From positions 191 through 9,256 of the forward strand of contig DNSZ01000180.1 in the NCBI GenBank assembly GCA_003500165.1: a DNA stretch of 9,066 nt, given 5' to 3'. The notes under the pieces were generated by a model. The model made no database searches. It was not told the origin of the DNA and saw only the letters and a list, made by a program, of their open reading frames with translations. The first letter of the stretch is position 1. Each line of letters begins with the position of its first letter. Source of the stretch: Paracoccaceae bacterium (GTDB lineage Bacteria > Pseudomonadota > Alphaproteobacteria > Rhodobacterales > Rhodobacteraceae). The position numbers were made by a program, and so were the translations under genes. Below are positions 1 through 5,067 of the stretch, one piece after another.

Positions 1-791
1 CGATCGAGGCGTCCTGGCAGTGGGGCGGCGGCTGGCTGTCCGAGCTTGGCTTCTCGGATTTCGCGGGCTCCACCCTGGTCCATGCGGCGGGCGGTTTCGC
101 GGCGCTTGCGGGCGCGATCATCCTTGGTCCGCGGATCGGCAAGTTCGGCAAGGATGGGTCGGTTCATCCGATCCCGGGTTCGAATCTGGCGCTGGCCACG
201 CTCGGTACCTTCATCCTGTGGCTCGGCTGGTTCGGCTTCAATGGCGGCTCGCAGCTGGCCATGGGTACGGTGGGTGACGTGACCGACGTCTCGCGCATCT
301 TCGCCAACACCAACATGGCGGCGGCAGCGGGCGCGGTGGCCGCGCTGATCCTGACCCAGGTGATGTATGGCAAGGTCGACCTGACCATGGTGCTGAACGG
401 CGCGCTGGCCGGCCTCGTCTCGATCACCGCCGAGCCGCTGGCGCCCTCGCTCCTGATGGCGCTGATCACCGGCGCGATCGGTGGCCTGATCGTGGTGCTG
501 ACGGTGCCGATGCTCGACCGGATGAAGATCGACGATGTGGTCGGCGCGATCCCGGTGCACCTGTTCGCGGGCATCTGGGGCACGCTGGCGGTGGCGTTCT
601 ACACCGGCAACTGGTTTGCCCAGATCGTCGGTATCGTGGCGATCGGCGCCTTCGTCTTCGTGACCTCGGCCATCGTCTGGGCCATCCTCAAGGCGACCAT
701 GGGCATCCGCGTCAGCCAGGAGAGCGAGGTCGACGGGCTCGACGTTTCCGAACTGGGCATGGAGGCCTATCCGGACTTCCAGAAAGGCTGA
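1..791 (+). CDS. amtB: Ammonium transporter AmtB, C-terminal part (5' end outside window)
   Basis: The open frame enters from the left edge (first full codon at base 3) and stops with TGA at 789-791, giving about 262 residues. This is the C-terminal two thirds of an Amt/Mep/Rh ammonium channel, an inner-membrane protein that conducts ammonium or ammonia. Two family hallmarks are visible. The segment DFAGSTLVHAAGG carries the first pore histidine (codon 81-83), and IPVHLFAGIWGTLAVA carries the second (codon 558-560). Between and after them lie several long hydrophobic helices. The C-tail GLDVSELGMEAYPDF is the usual cytoplasmic tail that GlnK-type PII proteins contact. A glnK or glnB gene is expected upstream, outside the window. 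Family assignment is firm; substrate preference beyond ammonium is not readable. Confidence 0.95.
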   Translation, partial: IEASWQWGGGWLSELGFSDFAGSTLVHAAGGFAALAGAIILGPRIGKFGKDGSVHPIPGSNLALATLGTFILWLGWFGFNGGSQLAMGTVGDVTDVSRIFANTNMAAAAGAVAALILTQVMYGKVDLTMVLNGALAGLVSITAEPLAPSLLMALITGAIGGLIVVLTVPMLDRMKIDDVVGAIPVHLFAGIWGTLAVAFYTGNWFAQIVGIVAIGAFVFVTSAIVWAILKATMGIRVSQESEVDGLDVSELGMEAYPDFQKG

Positions 792-815
792 TCTCTTCCC
801 TCCCGAGAGAGCCTG

Positions 816-848
816 CCCCGGGCGCCACGGCGCCCGGGGTTTTTCTTT
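816..848 (+). terminator. Rho-independent terminator of amtB
   Basis: An 11-base GC-only arm at 816-826 (CCCCGGGCGCC) is exactly complementary to 829-839 and is followed by TTTTTCTTT. It begins 24 bases after the amtB stop. The nominal two-base loop means the top one or two pairs probably open. It separates amtB from the convergent tetR gene, whose stop lies at 883. Confidence 0.9.
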
Positions 849-882
849 GCTTGCCGGCGGTCGTTGCCCATGACCCTTGGTA

Positions 883-1536
883 CTAGCCGGATCGAAACTC
901 CGGGACGGCAAGGCGCGCGACGACATCCTCGATCAAGCCTGGCGCGTCGGCGTCGATCGCCCCGTCAAGCGCCAGCCGCACAAAGCCGTGGACCAGTGCC
1001 CAGGCGGCGACCAGCGCCGCATCCCTGGTGCCGGGGTCGCTTCCCGAGGGCGCGGCGCGGGTCGGGATGGCGTCTGCCAGCACGGCGAAGGCCGCCGCCC
1101 GCGACCGTTGCAGATCGGCGGCCTGCAAATCCAGCAGGGCCGATCGCCACATCAGGTCAAAGCGCGCCGGATCGGCCAGCGCAAAGCGGATATAGGCGAT
1201 GCCCATGCTGCGCAGTCTGTCCTGCCGACCCATCCCGCCCGCATCCGCCCCGGCGATCAGCGCCGCCGTAAAGGCATCGAAGGCGCCTGTGGCGACCGCG
1301 GTCAGCAAGCCGCGCGCATCGCCGAAATGATGCGCGGGGGCCGCGGCCGAGACACCGGCCTGCCGCGCCGCCGCGCGCAGCGAGAAGCCGTCGACGCCGC
1401 GTTCGGCGATCAGCGCCTTGGCGGCATCGATCAGCGCCGCGCGCAGATCGCCATGGTGATAGCCCTGCGCGGGCTTCGCACCCAAATCCGACGGGGCCTG
1501 CTGCGCCATCTTGACACTGTTCAAATCGCTGTTCAT
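883..1536 (-). CDS. TetR/AcrR-family transcriptional repressor
   Basis: 217 residues from the ATG at 1536. The N-terminal DNA-binding domain is clear: GYHHGDLRAALIDAA (about residues 25-39) leads into the helix-turn-helix FSLRAAARQAGVSAAAPAHHF (about 51-71). The YHHGDLR opening is typical of the TetR subgroup with a WHG-type C-terminal ligand domain. The remaining 140 residues are helical and hydrophobic, as expected for effector binding and dimerisation. The start is uncertain. A second ATG at 1509 (MAQQAP) is equally possible, neither has a convincing Shine-Dalgarno sequence, and a candidate promoter for the divergent gene would overlap codons 1-9 of the longer form. It is divergent from the FAH-family gene, so local and self-regulation is the simplest inference. 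The effector is unknown. Confidence 0.88.
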   Translation of the reverse strand: MNSDLNSVKMAQQAPSDLGAKPAQGYHHGDLRAALIDAAKALIAERGVDGFSLRAAARQAGVSAAAPAHHFGDARGLLTAVATGAFDAFTAALIAGADAGGMGRQDRLRSMGIAYIRFALADPARFDLMWRSALLDLQAADLQRSRAAAFAVLADAIPTRAAPSGSDPGTRDAALVAAWALVHGFVRLALDGAIDADAPGLIEDVVARLAVPEFRSG

Positions 1537-1539
1537 AGA
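1511..1539 (+). promoter_or_regulatory. Candidate sigma70-type promoter for the FAH-family gene
   Basis: TTGACA at 1511-1516 is a perfect -35 hexamer. A 17-base spacer leads to CATAGA at 1534-1539, a weak -10 element. Transcription would start near 1546, inside the candidate TetR operator and about 54 bases before the FAH-family ATG. No experimental support; the -10 is poor. Confidence 0.4.
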
Positions 1540-1544
1540 CCATC

Positions 1545-1555
1545 TGTACATTGTA
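1545..1555. promoter_or_regulatory. Candidate operator for the divergent TetR repressor
   Basis: TGTACATTGTA in the divergent gap contains the inverted half-sites TACA and TGTA around one base (1547-1555), and a TGTACA palindrome at 1545-1550. On the minus strand it also reads TACAAT, a good -10 hexamer for tetR. A bound repressor here would cover the start of both divergent promoters. Short dyads occur by chance, so position is the main argument. Confidence 0.4.
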
Positions 1556-1599
1556 AAAATTGGCGCTGCAACGGGCGGCCGGCAGGGGGAGAGAACAGG

Positions 1600-2784
1600 A
1601 TGGCAATGGGTGGCGGGCAACGCGGGCTGGCGCTGTTGGGGCTTGTGGTGCTGATCGGGCTTTCGGGCGCCCTCTTCATTAACCGATCCAAGCCGCCGCA
1701 GCCGCGCGACACGGCACCGCTGGTTGAACAGATCGCCCCGCCGCAGCAAGCCCTGAGCTTCGCGCAGCTCCGCGAGGACGGCGGACTGCGCACGCTTCTG
1801 GTGCTGGGCCGGGACGATGCCGGGGTCCGCGCGCTTGACATCGGCGCGCGCTTTGCGATGCCGGGCGCCGATCCGCTCGATATTCTCGATGCCGTGGGCC
1901 GCGACACGCTGGTCGCCCTGGCGGAAACCGAAACCGGCACGTTTCACGATCCGGCCGGGTTTCTGCCATCCGCAGGACCAGGCGGCGCCCAGATCGCGGC
2001 CGGCGCGAACTACCCCGAGCATGGCGAGGAAGTCGCGATCGATTCGGTGTTCCTGTTCCCGAAACTGTTGGCGGCCACACCCGCCCGGGCCGAAGTCGCC
2101 GCCGGGCCGGAGATGCTGCTCGACTACGAGGTCGAACTCTGCGCCCGGTTCGACCGCGACATCGCGTCGCTCGATGATTTCGATGCCGCCCGGATCGGGG
2201 TCTTCCTGTGCGGCGACATGACTGACCGGGCGGCGCTGTTGCGCGGGATCGATGTGGACGACCGGGCCTCGGGGGCGGGCTTTGCCGATGCCAAGGGGGG
2301 CGCGGGGCGGTTTCCCACCGGGCCGCTTCTGGTGGTGCCGGCCGATTGGCAGAGCTTCCTGGCCGGCGAGCGCATCCAGACCAGCGTCGACGGCGCGGTC
2401 TTTCAGGATGGCGAAGGCGCCGACATGATCGCCGATCTGCGCGAGCTTGTGGCCATGGCGCTGGCCGAGGGGACGGCGGATCGCTGGGCCTATGGCGGGC
2501 GGGCGGTGCCGCTGCTGGCCGATGGGACGATCCCCAAGGGGGCCGCCATTCTGACAGGTACGCCCGAAGGTGTGATCTTTCGCCCGCCCGGCTTCAACGA
2601 CCGGATGACCGGGTTCTTTTCCTCGGCGGCAAGCGGTTTTTCCGGGTCGGTCGTCGATGCCGCGATCGAACGCTATATCGCCTCGCGCCCGGCGCGCGGC
2701 ACGTTTCTTCAGCCCGGACAGGAGGTGGCGATGCGCGCCCCGCATCTGGGCAGGATCACGCTCGCCATCGTCGCCGCGCCATAG
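1600..2784 (+). CDS. Membrane-anchored fumarylacetoacetate hydrolase (FAH) family protein
   Basis: 394 residues from the ATG at 1600, preceded by the purine-rich AGGGGGAGAG. A second ATG two codons on is an alternative. Residues about 8-26 (GLALLGLVVLIGLSGALF) form one hydrophobic helix followed by INRSK, so the protein is probably tethered to the inner membrane; which side the domain faces is not certain. The rest is a FAH domain. ANYPEHGEE has Tyr138 and His141. DYEVEL has Glu177 and Glu179, the usual acidic metal ligands, and CGDMTD has Asp206, the likely third ligand. DAKGG has Lys232, and ILTGTPEGV spans about 317-325. FAH-family enzymes hydrolyse, decarboxylate or isomerise beta-diketo or 2-keto acids using Mg or Mn. 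The substrate cannot be read here. The membrane anchor and about 100-residue N-terminal extension are unusual against the mostly soluble family. Confidence 0.85.
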   Translation: MAMGGGQRGLALLGLVVLIGLSGALFINRSKPPQPRDTAPLVEQIAPPQQALSFAQLREDGGLRTLLVLGRDDAGVRALDIGARFAMPGADPLDILDAVGRDTLVALAETETGTFHDPAGFLPSAGPGGAQIAAGANYPEHGEEVAIDSVFLFPKLLAATPARAEVAAGPEMLLDYEVELCARFDRDIASLDDFDAARIGVFLCGDMTDRAALLRGIDVDDRASGAGFADAKGGAGRFPTGPLLVVPADWQSFLAGERIQTSVDGAVFQDGEGADMIADLRELVAMALAEGTADRWAYGGRAVPLLADGTIPKGAAILTGTPEGVIFRPPGFNDRMTGFFSSAASGFSGSVVDAAIERYIASRPARGTFLQPGQEVAMRAPHLGRITLAIVAAP

Positions 2785-2821
2785 CCCCACACCGAGGCGC
2801 ACCCGGTGCGCGGGACGGGCT

Positions 2822-2890
2822 TGCGAAACGCCGACCGCCCCGGGCTGCCGGCGTTTCGCATGCGCGGCGCCAAGCGGTTGCGAAACCGCT
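2822..2890. repeat. Two perfect hairpins between convergent genes
   Basis: The 121-base gap between the FAH-family gene and aqpZ holds two perfect inverted repeats. TGCGAAACGCCG at 2822-2833 pairs with 2849-2860 (12 bp, 15-base loop). AGCGGTT at 2873-2879 pairs with 2884-2890 (7 bp, GCGA loop). Both carry the word TTGCGAAA on the plus strand. No T-run follows on either strand, so they are not classical terminators. They may still end transcription bidirectionally or stabilise mRNA 3' ends. Confidence 0.6.
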
Positions 2891-2905
2891 GGCGCAAACG
2901 CTGGA

Positions 2906-3601
2906 TCAGTCCGGCTCGTCGCCCCGGACCACGAACCAGATCGCCGCGCCCAGGACACCGCCGGCCAGCGGCGCAACCCAGAACAGCCAAAGCTGCGACA
3001 GCGCGGGGCCCTCGGCGAACAGGGCGACACCGGTGGAACGGGCCGGATTGACCGACGTGTTGGTGACCGGGATCGACACCAGATGAATGAGCGTCAGCGC
3101 AAGCCCGATGGCAATCCCGGCAAAGCCCGCCGGTGCGCGCGGCGAGGTGGCGCCGAGAATGATCAGGACGAAAAACGCCGTCATCACGACCTCGGTCACC
3201 GCGGCCGCGATCAGCCCGTAGCCGCCCGGAGATGCCGCGCCATAGCCGTTGGAGGCAAAGCTGCCAACGCCTTCGAAACCGGCCTGCCCCGAGACGATGA
3301 CGTAAAGCACGGCCGCCGCGACGATCGCGCCGGTGACCTGGGCCGCCCAATAGGGGGCAACCTCGCGCGGTTCGAAGCGGCCGGCGACGGTCAGCCCCAG
3401 CGTCACGGCGGGGTTGAAATGCCCGCCCGAGATGTGGCCGACCGCATAGACCATGGTCAGGACGGTCAGGCCGAAGGCAAGGCTGACGCCCAGCCAGCCG
3501 ATCCCGACATCGGGCACGCCGGCGGCGAGCATCGCGGCACCGCACCCCCCGAGGACGAGCCAGAAGGTGCCGAAGAACTCGGCCAGAACTCTCTGCAGCA
3601 T
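2906..3601 (-). CDS. aqpZ: AqpZ-type aquaporin (water channel)
   Basis: 231 residues, the normal length for bacterial AqpZ, a tetrameric inner-membrane water channel. Both half-helix signatures are present: SGGHFNPAVT (Asn63-Pro64-Ala65) and NTSVNPARS (Asn185-Pro186-Ala187). The selectivity-filter residues match the water-specific type: Phe43, His173, Thr182 and Arg188, in IHLVSIPVTNTS. This fits water rather than glycerol transport. The start at 3601 (MLQRVLAEFFG) is preferred because GGAGA lies eight bases upstream and the family begins there. The open frame continues upstream to 3757 without family resemblance. Its upstream region contains the remnant serB 3' end, so the gene may originally have followed serB on the same strand. 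No separate promoter was recognised with confidence. Confidence 0.96.
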   Translation of the reverse strand: MLQRVLAEFFGTFWLVLGGCGAAMLAAGVPDVGIGWLGVSLAFGLTVLTMVYAVGHISGGHFNPAVTLGLTVAGRFEPREVAPYWAAQVTGAIVAAAVLYVIVSGQAGFEGVGSFASNGYGAASPGGYGLIAAAVTEVVMTAFFVLIILGATSPRAPAGFAGIAIGLALTLIHLVSIPVTNTSVNPARSTGVALFAEGPALSQLWLFWVAPLAGGVLGAAIWFVVRGDEPD

Positions 3602-3672
3602 GGGTTTTCTCCGTTCGCTGTCGTACAGGCGCTGTAGCACGCGGCGCTTGCGATGCGAGTGGAAATCGGTGC

Positions 3673-3775
3673 TCAGGCAGGAACGATCTCGCTCTCGCGA
3701 TAGCCCTGCAGATACAGCAGCGCCGTCAGATCGCCATGCACGGGCCCGTGCCGCCACGGCGGGTTTGGCGCATAG
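3673..3775 (-). pseudogene. serB: Remnant of serB 3' end
   Basis: The frame ending in TGA at 3673-3675 reads VHGDLTALLYLQGYR followed by ESEIVPA. The first part is identical to the C-terminus of the complete SerB in this window. The last residues differ (the complete copy ends RAEFAIG), so this is a distinct allele's tail. Bases 3698-3742 match 4216-4260 exactly over 45 bases. Further upstream only scraps remain, for example GGTTTGGCG at 3762-3770 against 4291-4299, with a spacing difference of 11 bases that breaks the frame. It has no start codon and no catalytic residues. It sits 70 bases upstream of aqpZ, where the tail of the resident serB would be expected. Confidence 0.85.
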
Positions 3776-3923
3776 GATCGTTTACACGTGCCGAGTCTGC
3801 GGGGAGAGCAAATTTGCAGTGTTTGGGAGGCAGCGCAACTTCCGTCACGACTCGCGCTAAACTTTTCTTGAGTCGCCACCTCAGCAAGCAAGTTTTCACT
3901 TGCGGTGAACCGATAAACGATCC
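3775..3923. repeat. Inverted 10-bp repeats bounding a geneless stretch
   Basis: GGATCGTTTA at 3775-3784 is exactly inverted at 3914-3923. Inside are two smaller dyads, CGACTC (3848-3853) / GAGTCG and GCAAGT (3888-3893) / ACTTGC (3898-3903). No gene is seen in 3602-3968 apart from the serB remnant, and the stretch is lower in GC than its neighbours. It could be a small inverted-repeat element or just the junction debris of an insertion. A 10-bp inverted match in a window this size can also arise by chance. Confidence 0.35.
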
Positions 3924-3935
3924 ATACACTTGATT

Positions 3936-3964
3936 AAAGAAAAACGCCCCGCCGAAGCGGGGCG
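3936..3964 (-). terminator. Rho-independent terminator of the tRNA gene
   Basis: On the minus strand CGCCCCGC (3964-3957), a TTCG tetraloop and GCGGGGCG (3952-3945) form a perfect 8-bp stem followed by TTTTTCTTT. It begins four bases after the encoded CCA end of the tRNA, so the tRNA transcript has its own termination signal. Confidence 0.92.
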
Positions 3965-3968
3965 AAGA

Positions 3969-4058
3969 TGGCGGAGGCGGTGGGATTCGAACCCACGATA
4001 CCCGCACAGGTACGCCGGATTACAAGTCCGGTGCATTCGACCACTCTGCCACGCCTCC
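3969..4058 (-). tRNA. Chimeric tRNA: class II tRNA-Ser body with threonine anticodon UGU
   Basis: Read on the minus strand, a complete cloverleaf folds. The acceptor GGAGGCG pairs perfectly with CGCCTCC, followed by G73 and an encoded CCA. The D arm is GCA/TGC with GG in the loop. The anticodon stem is CCGGA/TCCGG around the loop CTTGTAA. The T arm is GTGGG/CCCAC around TTCGAAT. The anticodon at 4022-4024 is UGU, reading ACA (Thr). The variable region (3997-4014) is 18 bases and forms its own stem (GTACC with GGTAT, TGTGCG loop), which is class II and found in Ser, Leu and bacterial Tyr tRNAs but not Thr. The GTGGCAGAGTGG D region and G73 match tRNA-Ser. A normal tRNA-Ser(UGA) would have CTTGAAA. 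Relative to the usual tRNA-Ser(UGA) pattern, U36 changes the anticodon and the 31-39 pair is swapped together, which argues against a single read error. An anticodon-based caller would label it tRNA-Thr(UGU). It is 132 bases downstream of serB on the same strand. Confidence 0.9.
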
Positions 4059-4062
4059 TAGT

Positions 4063-4088
4063 GAGTCGGCTTCGGCCGATTCTTTTTT
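4063..4088 (+). terminator. Plus-strand terminator beside the tRNA 5' end
   Basis: On the plus strand, bases 4063-4070 and 4075-4082 form an 8-bp stem (one G-T pair) capped by TTCG with a C-G closing pair, followed by six T residues at 4083-4088. It would stop transcription running antisense through the tRNA. No plus-strand gene that needs it is visible. On the minus strand the same hairpin would lie in the tRNA 5' leader. Confidence 0.55.
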
Positions 4089-4089
4089 C

Positions 4090-4118
4090 TGGATAGCACC
4101 GATTCGCGCCCGGGGGAA
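4090..4118 (-). promoter_or_regulatory. Weak candidate promoter for the tRNA gene
   Basis: On the minus strand TGCTATCCA gives an extended -10 (TG, one base, TATCCA at 4095-4090). TTCCCC at 4118-4113 lies 17 bases upstream as a poor -35. Transcription would start near 4083, about 25 bases before the tRNA. Read-through from serB is an alternative source of the transcript. Confidence 0.25.
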
Positions 4119-4190
4119 GGCTAAATTCTGTTCTCGGCGTAGGATGCGCTACAACATGTAGCCTGTCCACCCGGCGGCATGCCCCGCATG

Positions 4191-5060
4191 TCACCCTATG
4201 GCGAACTCGGCCCGCCGATAGCCCTGCAGATACAGCAGCGCCGTCAGATCGCCATGCACGATCCGGGCGTCGGCGCGCGCCGCGAGGGCAGGTTTGGCGT
4301 GAAACGCCACGCCCAGCCCGGCCGCCTCGATCATCGCCAGATCGTTCGCGCCATCGCCGACCGCCAGCACATCCTCGGCGCCGATCCCAAGCCGGGCCGC
4401 GATCGCGTCGAGCGCCGCACGCTTGGCGTCGCGCCCCAGCACGGGCTCGGCCACCTGCCCGGTGAGCCGGCCATCGGCGACGATCAGCCGGTTGGCGCGG
4501 TGTTCGTCAAAGCCGAGCGCGCCGGCGATATGGGCGGTAAACGCGGTGAACCCACCCGAAACCAGCGCCGTATGCGCCCCATGCGCGCGCATCGTGGCGA
4601 CCAGCGTGGCCGCGCCCGGCGTCGGCCGAATGCGGTCGGCGATCACCCGGGCAATGGCCGATTCGGGCAGCCCGGCCAGCAACGCCACCCGCGCGCGCAG
4701 GGCTTCGGCAAAGTCGAGCTCGCCGGCCATGGCGCGGGCCGTGACCCGGGCCACCTGCGGCCCGATCCCGGCCACCGCGGCCAGTTCGTCGATGCATTCC
4801 TGCCCGATGACGGTCGAATCCATGTCCGCGATCAGCAAGCGCTTGCGCCGGTTCGCCGCCGGCAGGGTCGCGACATCGCAGCCCGCCGCGGCCAGCGCGG
4901 CCCGCGCCGCCGCGCCATGCCCAGGCTCGGCGTGATCGAACTCGGCCGCGCGGCCCGGGGCCAGCCAGCGCGTTGCGGTGCCCGACAAAGCGCGGCGCAA
5001 TGCCTCGACCCCGTCTTCCGCCAGCCCGCCGGGCGGGCCGATCAGCACCGTGGTGAACAT
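4191..5060 (-). CDS. serB: Phosphoserine phosphatase SerB (complete copy)
   Basis: 289 residues, a normal length for this type of SerB. It hydrolyses O-phospho-L-serine to L-serine, the last step of the phosphorylated serine pathway, in the cytoplasm. All HAD-phosphatase motifs are present. LLIADMDSTVIGQE carries the nucleophile Asp79 and acid Asp81, LVSGGF carries Ser168, DAKRAALD carries Lys213, and VGDGANDLAM carries Asp236 and Asp240. A short N-terminal regulatory-like region precedes the catalytic core. GGAGG lies five bases before the ATG. The tail is GYRRAEFAIG. It is flanked by partial serB copies on both sides, so it appears to be the only intact one here. Its upstream region (from 5068) is unlike the sequence upstream of the truncated copy next to serC, so it probably has a different promoter. 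The tRNA follows downstream on the same strand. Confidence 0.96.
   Translation of the reverse strand: MFTTVLIGPPGGLAEDGVEALRRALSGTATRWLAPGRAAEFDHAEPGHGAAARAALAAAGCDVATLPAANRRKRLLIADMDSTVIGQECIDELAAVAGIGPQVARVTARAMAGELDFAEALRARVALLAGLPESAIARVIADRIRPTPGAATLVATMRAHGAHTALVSGGFTAFTAHIAGALGFDEHRANRLIVADGRLTGQVAEPVLGRDAKRAALDAIAARLGIGAEDVLAVGDGANDLAMIEAAGLGVAFHAKPALAARADARIVHGDLTALLYLQGYRRAEFAIG
4216..4260. repeat. 45-bp perfect direct repeat at serB 3' end (partner 3698-3742)
   Basis: Bases 4216-4260, coding for the HGDLTALLYLQGY region of SerB, are identical to 3698-3742 in the same orientation. Similarity falls off sharply on both sides. The unit from one repeat to the other is 518 bases and contains only the tRNA with its signals. 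The pattern resembles the direct repeats left when an element enters the 3' end of a gene, or a recombination patch between two serB alleles. No integrase is present in the window. Confidence 0.85.
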
Positions 5061-5067
5061 GCGCGCC
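4719..5067. repeat. 349-bp near-identical direct repeat of serB 5' end (partner 5958-6306)
   Basis: Bases 4719-5067 and 5958-6306 align without gaps at a constant offset of 1239, with seven mismatches by eye (about 98% identity). The next 42 bases inward (4677-4718 against 5916-5957) stay aligned but have 14 mismatches (about 67%). Upstream of 5067/6306 the two diverge completely. Of the seven differences only two change the protein (Ala14 to Val and Val84 to Ile), so both copies look like once-functional alleles. Confidence 0.9.

Noticed and set aside
877..1599. Upstream extension of the FAH-family frame on the plus strand
   Set aside because: The frame stays open only because it lies antisense to the tetR gene in GC-rich DNA. 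Family homology and a ribosome binding site support the start at 1600.
1537..3030. Minus-strand frame running upstream from tetR across the FAH-family gene
   Set aside because: It is the antisense shadow of the FAH-family gene. TetR homology begins near 1536.
3602..3757. Longer aqpZ start at 3757
   Set aside because: The extra residues do not resemble AqpZ and overlap the serB remnant; GGAGA precedes the ATG at 3601.
3969..4058. Ordinary tRNA-Thr(UGU)
   Set aside because: Thr tRNAs are class I with a short variable loop; this one has an 18-base foldable variable arm, G73 and a Ser-type D arm.
3969..4058. The tRNA 3' end as an attachment site of an integrated element
   Set aside because: No repeat of the tRNA 3' end is seen elsewhere in the window and no integrase is present; the clear repeats are in serB.
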